Assembly: GCA_910578235.1 (NCBI GenBank)
Contig: CAJTPP010000027.1
Span: 1,624 to 17,496, forward strand
Direction of reading: 5' to 3'
Length of the DNA stretch: 15,873 nucleotides
Origin: an uncultured Clostridia bacterium
GTDB lineage: Bacteria; Bacillota; Clostridia; UBA1381
The notes beneath the pieces were generated by a model. That model was given only the letters and a program-made list of their open reading frames with translations. It made no database searches and was not told where the DNA came from. Each line of letters opens with the position of its first letter. Within the stretch, counting starts at the first letter, position 1. Below, piece after piece: positions 1-5,439 of this stretch. The translations under genes were made by a program, and so were the position numbers.

Positions 1-1
1 C

Positions 2-376
2 GGTATGGGAGAAGCCGCCTTTTCTCAGGTGTATCCGTTTTTCTCATATAACGCAATTATAGCGCCTCATTCGCACAATCTGTTTTTACAGTTGCTTGTA
101 GAAGCCGGCATAAGCGGTCTTGGTATGTTTATTATAATGCAGACGGTATTTATTAAAAATATGTCTGTGGTGTATCGAAGAGGTAACAAAAAAAGTACAG
201 ACTCAATGCTTGCGCTTGCGCTTGGAAGCGGTGTTATAGGTTTTCTGGCGCAGAGTATGTTCGATTATACTTTCTATAATTACAGGGTTATGGCGGTTTT
301 CTTTATGGTAATAGCGGTAGGTATGGCATTAAAAAATATTTCGGATAAGGCGGGAGGACACGAGATTGAGAATTAA
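2..376 (+). CDS. O-antigen ligase / Wzy-type polymerase family protein, C-terminal part
   Basis: The reading frame is already open at the left edge, so only the last 125 or so codons are present; the Met codon at position 5 is probably internal. The fragment has a HSHNLFLQLLVEAG segment followed by hydrophobic stretches. This matches the His-rich periplasmic loop and last membrane helices of the O-antigen ligase / Wzy polymerase superfamily (PF04932), which join or polymerise lipid-linked oligosaccharides outside the membrane. A second hydrophobic segment follows (LALGSGVIGFLAQSMFDYTF), then a helix near the end. The gene overlaps the downstream glycosyltransferase by 11 bases, which fits an exopolysaccharide or cell-wall polymer operon. 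The exact reaction (ligase or polymerase) cannot be told from this fragment. Confidence 0.82.
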   Translation, partial: GMGEAAFSQVYPFFSYNAIIAPHSHNLFLQLLVEAGISGLGMFIIMQTVFIKNMSVVYRRGNKKSTDSMLALALGSGVIGFLAQSMFDYTFYNYRVMAVFFMVIAVGMALKNISDKAGGHEIEN

Positions 377-1481
377 AGTGATTGAGGTATCCTCGGATAC
401 AAACATAGGCGGCGCCGGTAAATGTCTGCTTACGCTTTTGGAGAATTTTGATTATAATAAATTTGAGGTTAAAGTGGTTTTACCGAAAAACAGCCTTCTG
501 AAACCTCATATAGATAAATTGAGGATTCCTGTTATAGAGGTTGACGGTATAGCGGATAGATCGTTTGATTTTAAAGCGGTCAAAACGCTTAAAAAGATTT
601 TTAATGTTGAGAAGCCGGATATAGTTCATACACATGCGAGTATGTCAGCCAGGATTGCGGCAAAGCAATCAGGAGCAAAGGTCATATATACACGTCACAG
701 CGTATTTCCACCGTCGAAAAAAATATCAAAGGGAATAGGAAAGGTTATTAACGGTATAATTAATAATCATTATGCCGACAGTATTATAGCTGTTGCGGAA
801 GCTGCAAAGGATAATTTGATGGATACCGGCATCGACGAAAAGAAAATAAATGTGGTGCTGAACGGTGTGGACGGTCTCATGCCTGTTTCTTCTGATGAAA
901 AGCGGGTTATAAAAGATCGTTTTGACTTGCCTGACGGCTATAAGGCTGTAGCTATAGTCGCAAGACTTGAAGATATAAAGGGACATGACTATTTTATTGA
1001 AGCTGCTGACAAGATATTGCGCGAGGGTTATAAAGTCAGATTTTATATAGCCGGTACAGGCTCATACGAACAGCATTTGAAAGAAAAGGTAAGGAAGCTT
1101 AACAGGCAGGAGCAAATTATATTTACAGGCTTTATTAGCGATGTAGACAAGCTTATGAGTATAACAGACATTCAAGTGAACGCTTCATACGGTACAGAAG
1201 CTACATCTCTTGCTCTGCTTGAAGGCATGAGCCTTGGAATACCCGCGGTTGTATCCGATTTTGGCGGTAATCCCGGTGTTATAAAGAATGAAAAAAACGG
1301 TTTTGTTGTTCCAAAGAGGAATTCGCGGGAGCTTGCCGATAAAATACAGTGTTTGCTTGATAATGAACAGCTGTATCAGGAATTATCTGAAAATTCTTTG
1401 AAAATATTTGCTCAGACATTTACGGCAAAAGCTATGACAAAACAAACCGAAAAAATATATTTGGAGTCTGTAACAGGATAA
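366..1481 (+). CDS. GT4 family glycosyltransferase
   Basis: A 371-residue GT-B fold enzyme, probably transferring a sugar from a nucleotide donor to a lipid-linked or polymer acceptor on the cytoplasmic face. The N-terminal half opens with a beta strand and the Gly-rich turn NIGGAGK (about residues 13-18) and contains DIVHTHAS, typical of GT4 acceptor domains. The C-terminal half has NGVDG, AIVARLEDIKGHDYFIEA and the EX7E signature (E278 and E286 in EATSLALLEGMSLGIP), which binds the donor. Its length is normal for the family. The start is a TTG preceded by GGGAGG at 352-357, 8 bases away, and it overlaps the upstream gene. The donor sugar and linkage cannot be predicted. Two DUF4330 genes follow directly and the operon ends at the hairpin at 2483-2514. 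Confidence 0.9.
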   Translation: MRIKVIEVSSDTNIGGAGKCLLTLLENFDYNKFEVKVVLPKNSLLKPHIDKLRIPVIEVDGIADRSFDFKAVKTLKKIFNVEKPDIVHTHASMSARIAAKQSGAKVIYTRHSVFPPSKKISKGIGKVINGIINNHYADSIIAVAEAAKDNLMDTGIDEKKINVVLNGVDGLMPVSSDEKRVIKDRFDLPDGYKAVAIVARLEDIKGHDYFIEAADKILREGYKVRFYIAGTGSYEQHLKEKVRKLNRQEQIIFTGFISDVDKLMSITDIQVNASYGTEATSLALLEGMSLGIPAVVSDFGGNPGVIKNEKNGFVVPKRNSRELADKIQCLLDNEQLYQELSENSLKIFAQTFTAKAMTKQTEKIYLESVTG

Positions 1482-1494
1482 GGAGGTTGTATAA

Positions 1495-1962
1495 ATGACA
1501 GAAAAGAGAATGAGATTTACGGTAATTGACGCTATAATCATTTTAGTTGTGATTGCTGCGGCCGCGGTGCTTGCGGTAAAGGTTATGCCGTCAATGCTTA
1601 GCAATACGGAGAAGGAAAAGGTTAGTTTTACAGTACTTATTCAACGTCAGGATGAGAGTTTTGCGGAGGCTGTAACAGTGGGCGATAATGTAACAATCAG
1701 TCTTACCGAGAAGGACGGCGGAGTTGTAAAGGCGGTAGCGTCCGAGCCTGCAAAGACGCTTGCGTATAACAGTATTGACGGCACATACGCAAATAAGGAA
1801 ATAGAGGGTAAATATGATGTGTATGTGACTATTGAGGCTGAGATGGAGGTTTCAGAGCTTGCTATGAAAGCTGGCGGAACAGCAGTCAAGGTTGGAGCGG
1901 ATATTCCTGTAAGGGGCAAGGGCTATGCCTCAAACGGTTATGTAATAGAAATTGACGGTTAA
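1495..1962 (+). CDS. DUF4330-like membrane-anchored protein (first of two)
   Basis: A 155-residue protein of unknown function. After a short basic cytoplasmic tail (MTEKRMRF) comes a VIDAIIILVV-type membrane helix at about residues 9-32. An extracytoplasmic domain of about 120 residues, rich in beta strands, follows. The layout (Gly/Lys-rich start, xxIIDxxxxxxV helix, then GKYDVYVTIEAE and a terminal VKVGADIPVRGKGY strand pair) matches DUF4330 (PF14221) as I remember it, though less closely than the next gene. The ribosome site AGGAGGT at 1481-1487 lies 7 bases before the ATG and touches the stop of the glycosyltransferase gene. It is probably an accessory protein of polysaccharide assembly or export, inferred only from position. 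Confidence 0.72.
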   Translation: MTEKRMRFTVIDAIIILVVIAAAAVLAVKVMPSMLSNTEKEKVSFTVLIQRQDESFAEAVTVGDNVTISLTEKDGGVVKAVASEPAKTLAYNSIDGTYANKEIEGKYDVYVTIEAEMEVSELAMKAGGTAVKVGADIPVRGKGYASNGYVIEIDG

Positions 1963-1976
1963 GGAGGATAGCGGCC

Positions 1977-2462
1977 ATGGATAAGAACGGAAAAATAAAA
2001 GGAAAAGTAAGTATCATAGATATACTTGTTGTCTTGCTTATAATCGCGGTAATAGCAGGAATTGCCGCAAGATACGGAAGTAAGGTGACCACAGCGGTAA
2101 AATCAGATAAGCAGTTTGAATATGTGCTTAGAGTAGAAAATGTCAGAGAATATACAGTAAACGCTCTAAAAAAAATGGGAAAGGTTACTGACAAAAAGTC
2201 TGAAAAGGAATTAGGTGATGTTGTGGATGTTCAGGTTGAAAAAGCAACACAGCAGTCAATTACCGCGTCAGGAGAAGTGAAAAATCCCGAGACGCCGGGG
2301 CGATATACCTGTTTTGTAACAATAAGAGCAACTGGCAAGGAGTCAGACGATAATTATATACTGCATGACAGCACAGAGCTTTCTGTCGGACGCAATATAG
2401 ATCTGTATACGAAATATGTAAAAACCTCGGGTGACATAAAAAGTGTAAAGGTACTGGATTGA
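1977..2462 (+). CDS. DUF4330-like membrane-anchored protein (second of two)
   Basis: A 161-residue protein whose start, MDKNGKIKGKVSIIDILVVL, is the characteristic opening of DUF4330: a short G/K-rich cytoplasmic tail, then an IID-led single membrane helix at about residues 12-31. A beta-rich outer domain follows, containing GRYTCFVTIRATG and LSVGRNIDLYTKYV. These line up with GKYDVYVTIEAE and VKVGADIPVRGKGY of the gene upstream, so the two are diverged tandem paralogues. The ribosome site AAGGAGG at 1961-1967 begins inside the stop codon of the first copy. The molecular function is not known. Context suggests a role at the membrane in envelope polysaccharide biosynthesis. It is the last gene of the operon. 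Confidence 0.78.
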   Translation: MDKNGKIKGKVSIIDILVVLLIIAVIAGIAARYGSKVTTAVKSDKQFEYVLRVENVREYTVNALKKMGKVTDKKSEKELGDVVDVQVEKATQQSITASGEVKNPETPGRYTCFVTIRATGKESDDNYILHDSTELSVGRNIDLYTKYVKTSGDIKSVKVLD

Positions 2463-2482
2463 TATAATATAACGGAATAAAT

Positions 2483-2514
2483 AAAGAGCGTATCGCATAA
2501 GCGATACGCTCTTT
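2483..2514. terminator. Bidirectional rho-independent terminator
   Basis: A perfect 14-bp inverted repeat (AAAGAGCGTATCGC, ATAA loop, GCGATACGCTCTTT) starts about 20 bases after the last DUF4330 stop. On the plus strand the following T run is short (CTTTGTGTT). On the minus strand it reads CTCTTTATTTATT, which is better. It therefore serves both the plus-strand polysaccharide operon and the minus-strand fragment ending at 2528. Confidence 0.85.
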
Positions 2515-2527
2515 GTGTTGGGAGAAT

Positions 2528-3097
2528 TTACTGAACATTGGTTATTGGGTTAATGACAGGATTTATTTCGTTCCAGATAAATATTTTATAATTCTCTGTA
2601 GGAATAGCAATATTGGTGTTAGCTTGCTCAATTTCAGTATATTTTAATTCACCATTGGCTTCATAAACAGCTTTATAAATTGTCACAGGAATATTGTCTG
2701 TTGTTAAATTCTCAATATTTAACATGATTTTGTCATTCTCTTCAAGTTTTCTGACTGCAATACGATCAGCAAATTCGTTTAAAACAGTTAGCTTTTCATA
2801 TTCTTTAAATAACCATGTATCAGGGGAATTTATGCCGATATATGTATTATCGTCTGCTATTGTTATGATCATGTTGTTCACATTCGCCCAAAGTGTATTT
2901 CCGCTTTTTATCGGCGCTGAAATATTTGACGTGGTATCTGTTACAATGGCTCCTACAGTTCCGCTTACTTGCCCGCTGTACATTGGATATTCTTCGGTTT
3001 CGGCATTCAGTGTTGCCTTGGCTGATGAATAAATATTTCCTATAATCAAGCCGTTCTTTAGATTAACCGTACCAAGAGCATTGGCATTGTTAATAGT
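2528..3097 (-). pseudogene. C-terminal fragment of an exported or surface-type protein, 5' end missing
   Basis: The minus-strand frame is open from just below the TGA at 3098-3100 to the stop at 2528-2530, about 189 codons. A TTG at 3047-3049 could serve as a start, but no good Shine-Dalgarno precedes it, and the residues upstream of it (LGTVNLKNGLIIG) read like continuing protein. The fragment has no signal peptide or membrane helix. It is rich in T, N, I and V with alternating strand-like segments. The last 30 residues (ENYKIFIWNEINPVINP) resemble the C-terminal beta domain often seen at the ends of large clostridial secreted proteins, which is a recalled likeness and not a family assignment. 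Homology-like sequence stops at about 3098, where an XRE regulator remnant begins on the other strand. I read it as the 3' remainder of a longer gene. A short intact gene starting at the TTG is less likely. Confidence 0.6.
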
Positions 3098-3098
3098 T

Positions 3099-3239
3099 CA
3101 GCGGACTTATTCTGGGTATGAAACCGGTAACCGAATGATACCATACACCTGTCTGATAAGTCTTGCACGGTTTTATAACACATCAGTAGATTACATTCTG
3201 GGACTGACGGATGAACAGCGGCCGTATCCGAGGATATAA
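3099..3239 (+). pseudogene. XRE-family HTH regulator remnant (C-terminal 46 codons)
   Basis: Reading from the CAG at 3099, the plus strand encodes QRTYSGYETGNRMIP, then LISLARFYNTSVDYILGLTD and ends PYPRI-stop at 3237-3239. This is the recognition helix and last two helices of a Cro/C1 (XRE) HTH domain, in which the Q-xx-YSxYE-xGxRxIP and LAxxYNxSVDYxLGxTD patterns are standard. The first half of the domain (helices 1-2, about 35 residues) is absent. The upstream codons in this frame do not look like HTH sequence, and no start with a ribosome site is present. It is a truncated gene lying head to head with the minus-strand fragment. It cannot make a functional DNA-binding domain by itself. Confidence 0.75.
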
Positions 3240-3295
3240 GTGTAATATGGCATTCATATTATATTCATATTTTACCAAATATTGCTCAAAGGTAC

Positions 3296-3340
3296 ATGCT
3301 CTTTTTTTACGCTACGGAATATAATATTTATAAAGAGCAT
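3296..3340 (+). promoter_or_regulatory. Promoter region with 9-bp inverted repeat, before the small-protein genes
   Basis: A consensus -10 hexamer TATAAT lies at 3320-3325. The hexamer 17 bases upstream (TGCTCT, 3297-3302) is a poor -35. The -10 is bracketed by a perfect 9-bp inverted repeat, ATGCTCTTT at 3296-3304 and AAAGAGCAT at 3332-3340, so one arm sits at the expected start of transcription and the other over the -35. This fits an operator, or a weak early hairpin. The rest of 3241-3369 is AT-rich with no coding potential that I can support. Confidence 0.5.
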
Positions 3341-3369
3341 AGATATATTTTAAGAGAGGAAGGTATGAT

Positions 3370-3594
3370 ATGAATAAATTTGAAAGAATATTAAAGGATT
3401 TTGACGAAAATCAGCTTAGAGAGATAAATAAATTTCTAAATTCCTCAGATGGAAAAAGATTGAAAAACCATATAAACGCTACCGATAAGGATCAGCTTAT
3501 GCGCGAGTTTTCAAAGCTTAATCCTGATGATGTTAAAAAGAAAATTTCAGGTCTTTCCACAGCGGATTTAATGAAAATTATGAAGAATTTATAG
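3370..3594 (+). CDS. Small helical protein of unknown function (74 aa)
   Basis: I do not recognise a named family. The 74-residue product is very rich in K, D, N and L, has no Cys, Trp or membrane segment, and looks wholly alpha-helical, with heptad-like leucines (FERILKDFDENQLREINKFL, then LMREFSKL and ADLMKIMKNL). The start is ATG at 3370 after AGGAAGG at 3357-3363. An overlapping out-of-frame ATG at 3365 reads only ATG-ATA-TGA. The next gene begins 12 bases after its stop, so the two are probably co-transcribed and translated together. It is predicted cytoplasmic. Nothing in the sequence shows a function. Confidence 0.75.
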   Translation: MNKFERILKDFDENQLREINKFLNSSDGKRLKNHINATDKDQLMREFSKLNPDDVKKKISGLSTADLMKIMKNL

Positions 3595-3606
3595 GGAGTG
3601 GTAAAA

Positions 3607-3912
3607 ATGGCGGATGCAATGGATACGTTAAAAAATATTCTTGGTGATGACGCCGAGGATAAAATCAGAAATGTTATGGGCTCCCTGTCCGCTTCAAGCG
3701 ACTCGTCGGATACGGGATTTAATGCGGACGGACTTAATCAGGTGATGCAGCTGAAAAATATTGTGGACAGTATGACCAATAACAGAAATGATCCGAGAAC
3801 AAATCTTTTAATGTCGTTAAAACCGTATATGCGCAGCGGCAGACAGCGCTCTATTGACTCGGCGGTAAAGCTGCTCGGTCTGACAAATCTGACGAAGATT
3901 TTGAGAAAATAA
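3607..3912 (+). CDS. Small soluble protein of unknown function (101 aa)
   Basis: I chose the ATG at 3607, which lies 8 bases after GGGAG (3594-3598), rather than the in-frame GTG at 3598 that would overlap this ribosome site. The 101-residue protein has a helical start (MADAMDTLKNILG), a Ser/Asp-rich linker at about 29-40, a second helix, and a C-terminal block NDPRTNLLMSLKPYMRSGRQ followed by a helix ending KILRK. The DPRxxLLxxLKPYxxxxRQ pattern is familiar from small uncharacterised clostridial proteins, but I cannot attach a function to it. No signal peptide is present. It sits second in a three-gene cassette with 12 and 21 bases between genes. Confidence 0.75.
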   Translation: MADAMDTLKNILGDDAEDKIRNVMGSLSASSDSSDTGFNADGLNQVMQLKNIVDSMTNNRNDPRTNLLMSLKPYMRSGRQRSIDSAVKLLGLTNLTKILRK

Positions 3913-3933
3913 TTATAGCGGAGGTGGTAAGCT

Positions 3934-4200
3934 ATGTATAAAACATACAGCTATAACGATATGCCAAAGCCTGTAATCAGGCATAAGGAAGAGCCTGTGA
4001 AGCCTGCTCCGCCGCCCCCGCCGCCGCAGCCTCCGAAATGTCAGGAGAAGCATGACGGAATATTGGGCGGGTTATTGGATAATATCGCTTCAGACGATCT
4101 TATATTGATTATTGTGGCTTTTGTGCTGCTTGCCGATGACTGCGATGATAAGCTGCTGCTTATCGCTATCGCTTTTATTTTCTTTGCGGATAAATTTTAA
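3934..4200 (+). CDS. Small proline-rich protein with paired hydrophobic C-terminal segments (88 aa)
   Basis: The N-terminal half is a Tyr/Lys/Pro-rich arm with a run of consecutive prolines (about residues 25-31). The C-terminal half holds two near-duplicate hydrophobic stretches, DDLILIIVAFVLLAD and DDKLLLIAIAFIFFAD, separated by a short acidic turn containing one Cys. Each hydrophobic core is only about 12 residues, short for a membrane span, so they may form a membrane-inserted hairpin or an oligomeric coat. Similar D-flanked Leu/Ile pairs occur in small clostridial proteins that I associate loosely with spores; that link is recall, not proof. The start has a strong GCGGAGGTGGT at 3919-3929. 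The stop codon lies within a perfect dyad (4196-4219). Confidence 0.75.
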   Translation: MYKTYSYNDMPKPVIRHKEEPVKPAPPPPPPQPPKCQEKHDGILGGLLDNIASDDLILIIVAFVLLADDCDDKLLLIAIAFIFFADKF

Positions 4201-4219
4201 TGTGAAAAATCACATTAAA
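4196..4219. promoter_or_regulatory. Perfect dyad TTTAATGTGA-N4-TCACATTAAA (operator or weak terminator)
   Basis: Ten-base arms are perfectly complementary around AAAA and overlap the stop of the proline-rich protein gene. The core TGTGA-N4-TCACA has half-sites of CRP type with FNR-type spacing. No T run follows, so it is a poor rho-independent terminator. It lies about 62 bases before the rubrerythrin start, next to the likely promoter, which favours an operator. Confidence 0.45.
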
Positions 4220-4222
4220 CGG

Positions 4223-4257
4223 TTAGTATAAAATACATAATTATGGGTGAATACTAA
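4223..4257 (+). promoter_or_regulatory. Putative rubrerythrin promoter/operator region
   Basis: A -10-like TATAAA is at 4227-4232; I see no good -35 at the right distance. It is enclosed by a 7-bp inverted repeat (TTAGTAT 4223-4229, ATACTAA 4251-4257). A perfect 10-bp palindrome CATAATTATG lies at 4236-4245, partly like a PerR box core (ATAATTAT), which would suit a peroxide-defence gene. The regulator is not identifiable from sequence alone. Confidence 0.35.
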
Positions 4258-4280
4258 AGAAAAAAGAAAGGAAGATACTT

Positions 4281-4889
4281 ATGGATTTAAAGGCAAGTGA
4301 AACTCACAAAAACCTCATGAGAGCTTTCGCGGGAGAGAGTCAGGCGAGAAACCGTTATACTTTTGCGGCGCAGGCTGCGAAGAAGCAGAATTTGTATGTG
4401 GTAGAGGCTGTGTTTAAATTTACCGCTGATCAGGAAAAGGAACATGCGGAAATATTTTTTGATCATTTAAAGGAAATGTCGGGAGAGGAATTAATAATTG
4501 ACGCGGGTTATCCTGTTGAAACCTACAATGATATTAAAACAATGTTGAGAAACGCCAGAGATAATGAGATGAAGGAATACGATCAGGTGTATAAGAGTTT
4601 TGGAGAAACAGCTGAAAGGGAAGGTTTTGCGGCTGTGGCGTATTCTTTTAATGAGATAGCTAAAATAGAAAAAATACACAGCGACCGTTTCGCGTATTTT
4701 CTTGATCTTATTGAGAAGAACGAGTTGTTTGTTTCAAATAAGGAAACAGGCTTTATGTGCCTGAACTGCGGCCACGTTGTGACAGGCAAACAAGCGCCGC
4801 TTGTGTGTCCTGTTTGCAAGCATAATCAGGGTTATTTTATAAGACTTGAACTTGTTCCGTACGGAGGTAATTTTAACAGTGGTATATGA
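4281..4889 (+). CDS. rbr: Rubrerythrin (NADH-linked peroxide reductase)
   Basis: A 202-residue cytoplasmic non-haem iron protein that reduces hydrogen peroxide to water in anaerobes. The four-helix diiron domain (residues 1-145) shows E19 in FAGESQARNRY, the E52/H55 pair in DQEKEHAE, E96 and E99 in NEMKEY, and E130/H133 in IEKIH. These line up with the known ligand set of Desulfovibrio rubrerythrin. The C-terminal rubredoxin-like domain carries the Fe(Cys)4 ligands C160, C163, C176 and C179 (CLNCG and CPVC). Length and domain order are canonical. The start has AAAGGAAG at 4267-4274. Its last 11 bases overlap the desulfoferrodoxin gene, so the two are translated together. Dyads upstream suggest redox or peroxide control. 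Confidence 0.95.
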   Translation: MDLKASETHKNLMRAFAGESQARNRYTFAAQAAKKQNLYVVEAVFKFTADQEKEHAEIFFDHLKEMSGEELIIDAGYPVETYNDIKTMLRNARDNEMKEYDQVYKSFGETAEREGFAAVAYSFNEIAKIEKIHSDRFAYFLDLIEKNELFVSNKETGFMCLNCGHVVTGKQAPLVCPVCKHNQGYFIRLELVPYGGNFNSGI

Positions 4890-5265
4890 ACCTAAATTTT
4901 ACAAGTGTAATAAGTGTGACGCTATTCTGGAGGCTATAACTCCGCATTGCTGCGACGAGCTTATATGCTGCGGGGAAAATATGGAGCTTCTCAAGGCAAA
5001 CGAGATGATTACGCTTGAAGAAAAGCATATGCCGGTGGTGAAGCGTGAAGGAAATCTGTTGACTGTTTGTGTGGGACGTGTTTTGCATCCTATGAGCGGT
5101 GAGCACAGTATTTTGTGGGTAGAGGTAAAGAGCAAATATTCAGCGCACAGAGTAAGCCTGAAAAAAGGCGATGATCCGATAGCTATATTTGAAATTCCTG
5201 AAAATGTACCTGTGACTATATATTCATATTGCAATTTGCATGGATTATGGAAAATATCCGCCTGA
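4879..5265 (+). CDS. dfx: Desulfoferrodoxin (superoxide reductase, two-iron type)
   Basis: Reduces superoxide to hydrogen peroxide, which the adjacent rubrerythrin can then remove. I place the start at the GTG at 4879, giving 128 residues, close to the usual 125-130; GGAGG at 4863-4867 precedes it. An upstream in-frame ATG at 4846 would add 11 residues unlike the family. The N-terminal desulforedoxin domain has C10, C13, C30 and C31. The catalytic iron site has H50 (in EEKHMPV, with the catalytic Lys K49), H70 (LHPM), H76, C118 and H121 (YCNLHG). All ligands are present, so this is a complete class I enzyme. It overlaps rbr by 11 bases. Confidence 0.93.
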   Translation: MVYEPKFYKCNKCDAILEAITPHCCDELICCGENMELLKANEMITLEEKHMPVVKREGNLLTVCVGRVLHPMSGEHSILWVEVKSKYSAHRVSLKKGDDPIAIFEIPENVPVTIYSYCNLHGLWKISA

Positions 5266-5291
5266 TTATTTCCTGCGTATTACAGAAACAA

Positions 5292-5306
5292 TGTTAAACG
5301 CTTACA
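5292..5306. promoter_or_regulatory. cre-like / LacI-type operator candidate
   Basis: The minus strand reads TGTAAGCGTTTAACA. The first nine bases match the CcpA cre pattern TGNAARCGN exactly, but the closing CA is displaced by one base. It lies about 25 bases upstream of the -35 at 5332 and after the dfx stop. It is a single-site match in an AT-rich gap. Confidence 0.3.
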
Positions 5307-5331
5307 TTTTATTTACCATGTTGTAATTTTG

Positions 5332-5360
5332 TTGATTTATGCGTAAATATGCATTATAAT
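5332..5360 (+). promoter_or_regulatory. Sigma-A-type promoter in an otherwise gene-free gap
   Basis: TTGATT (5332-5337), a 17-base spacer and TATAAT (5355-5360) make one of the two best promoter matches in the window. Transcription would start near 5367. No convincing open reading frame follows before the hairpin at 5403-5436. Confidence 0.65.
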
Positions 5361-5366
5361 GTAGAT

Positions 5367-5437
5367 GTTAGGGAATTAGGATAAAAGGGTATTTCCGAAA
5401 TGAAAATGAGTGTTCTTGTGCGGGAACACTCATTTTT
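5367..5437 (+). ncRNA. Candidate small RNA of about 70 nt
   Basis: The unit is bounded by the TTGATT-N17-TATAAT promoter on the left and by a strong 13-bp terminator hairpin with a T run on the right. The only reading frame inside is a 15-codon one from 5400 that runs through the terminator stem and lacks a good ribosome site. The transcript would therefore be a short purine-rich leader plus the terminator hairpin. I recognise no known RNA family. It could instead be a promoter whose product ends early (attenuation), or a chance promoter in front of a terminator that belongs to dfx and the GH2 gene. Confidence 0.4.
5403..5437. terminator. Bidirectional terminator between dfx and the GH2 gene
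   Basis: A perfect 13-bp stem AAAATGAGTGTTC / GAACACTCATTTT (5403-5415 with 5424-5436) and an 8-base loop are followed by a T run on the plus strand. On the minus strand the stem also ends in TTTT, and it starts just after the GH2 stop at 5440. It can end the rbr-dfx transcript, the candidate small RNA and the minus-strand operon. Confidence 0.85.
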
Positions 5438-5439
5438 GC

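Noticed and set aside
2694..3032. Plus-strand frame of 112 codons across the scar region
   Set aside because: It is antisense to the minus-strand fragment with better protein-like composition, has no ribosome site, and lies just past a terminator with no promoter.
3241..3369. Sporulation sigma-factor promoter before the small-protein cassette
   Set aside because: CATATTA and CATAGATATA resemble parts of sigma-F/G or sigma-K -10 elements, but no matching -35 lies at the right distance, so the call is not supported.
4846..4878. Longer N-terminus for desulfoferrodoxin from the ATG at 4846
   Set aside because: The extra 11 residues are not family-like, lie within the rubredoxin domain coding region of rbr, and the GTG at 4879 has GGAGG upstream and gives the normal length.
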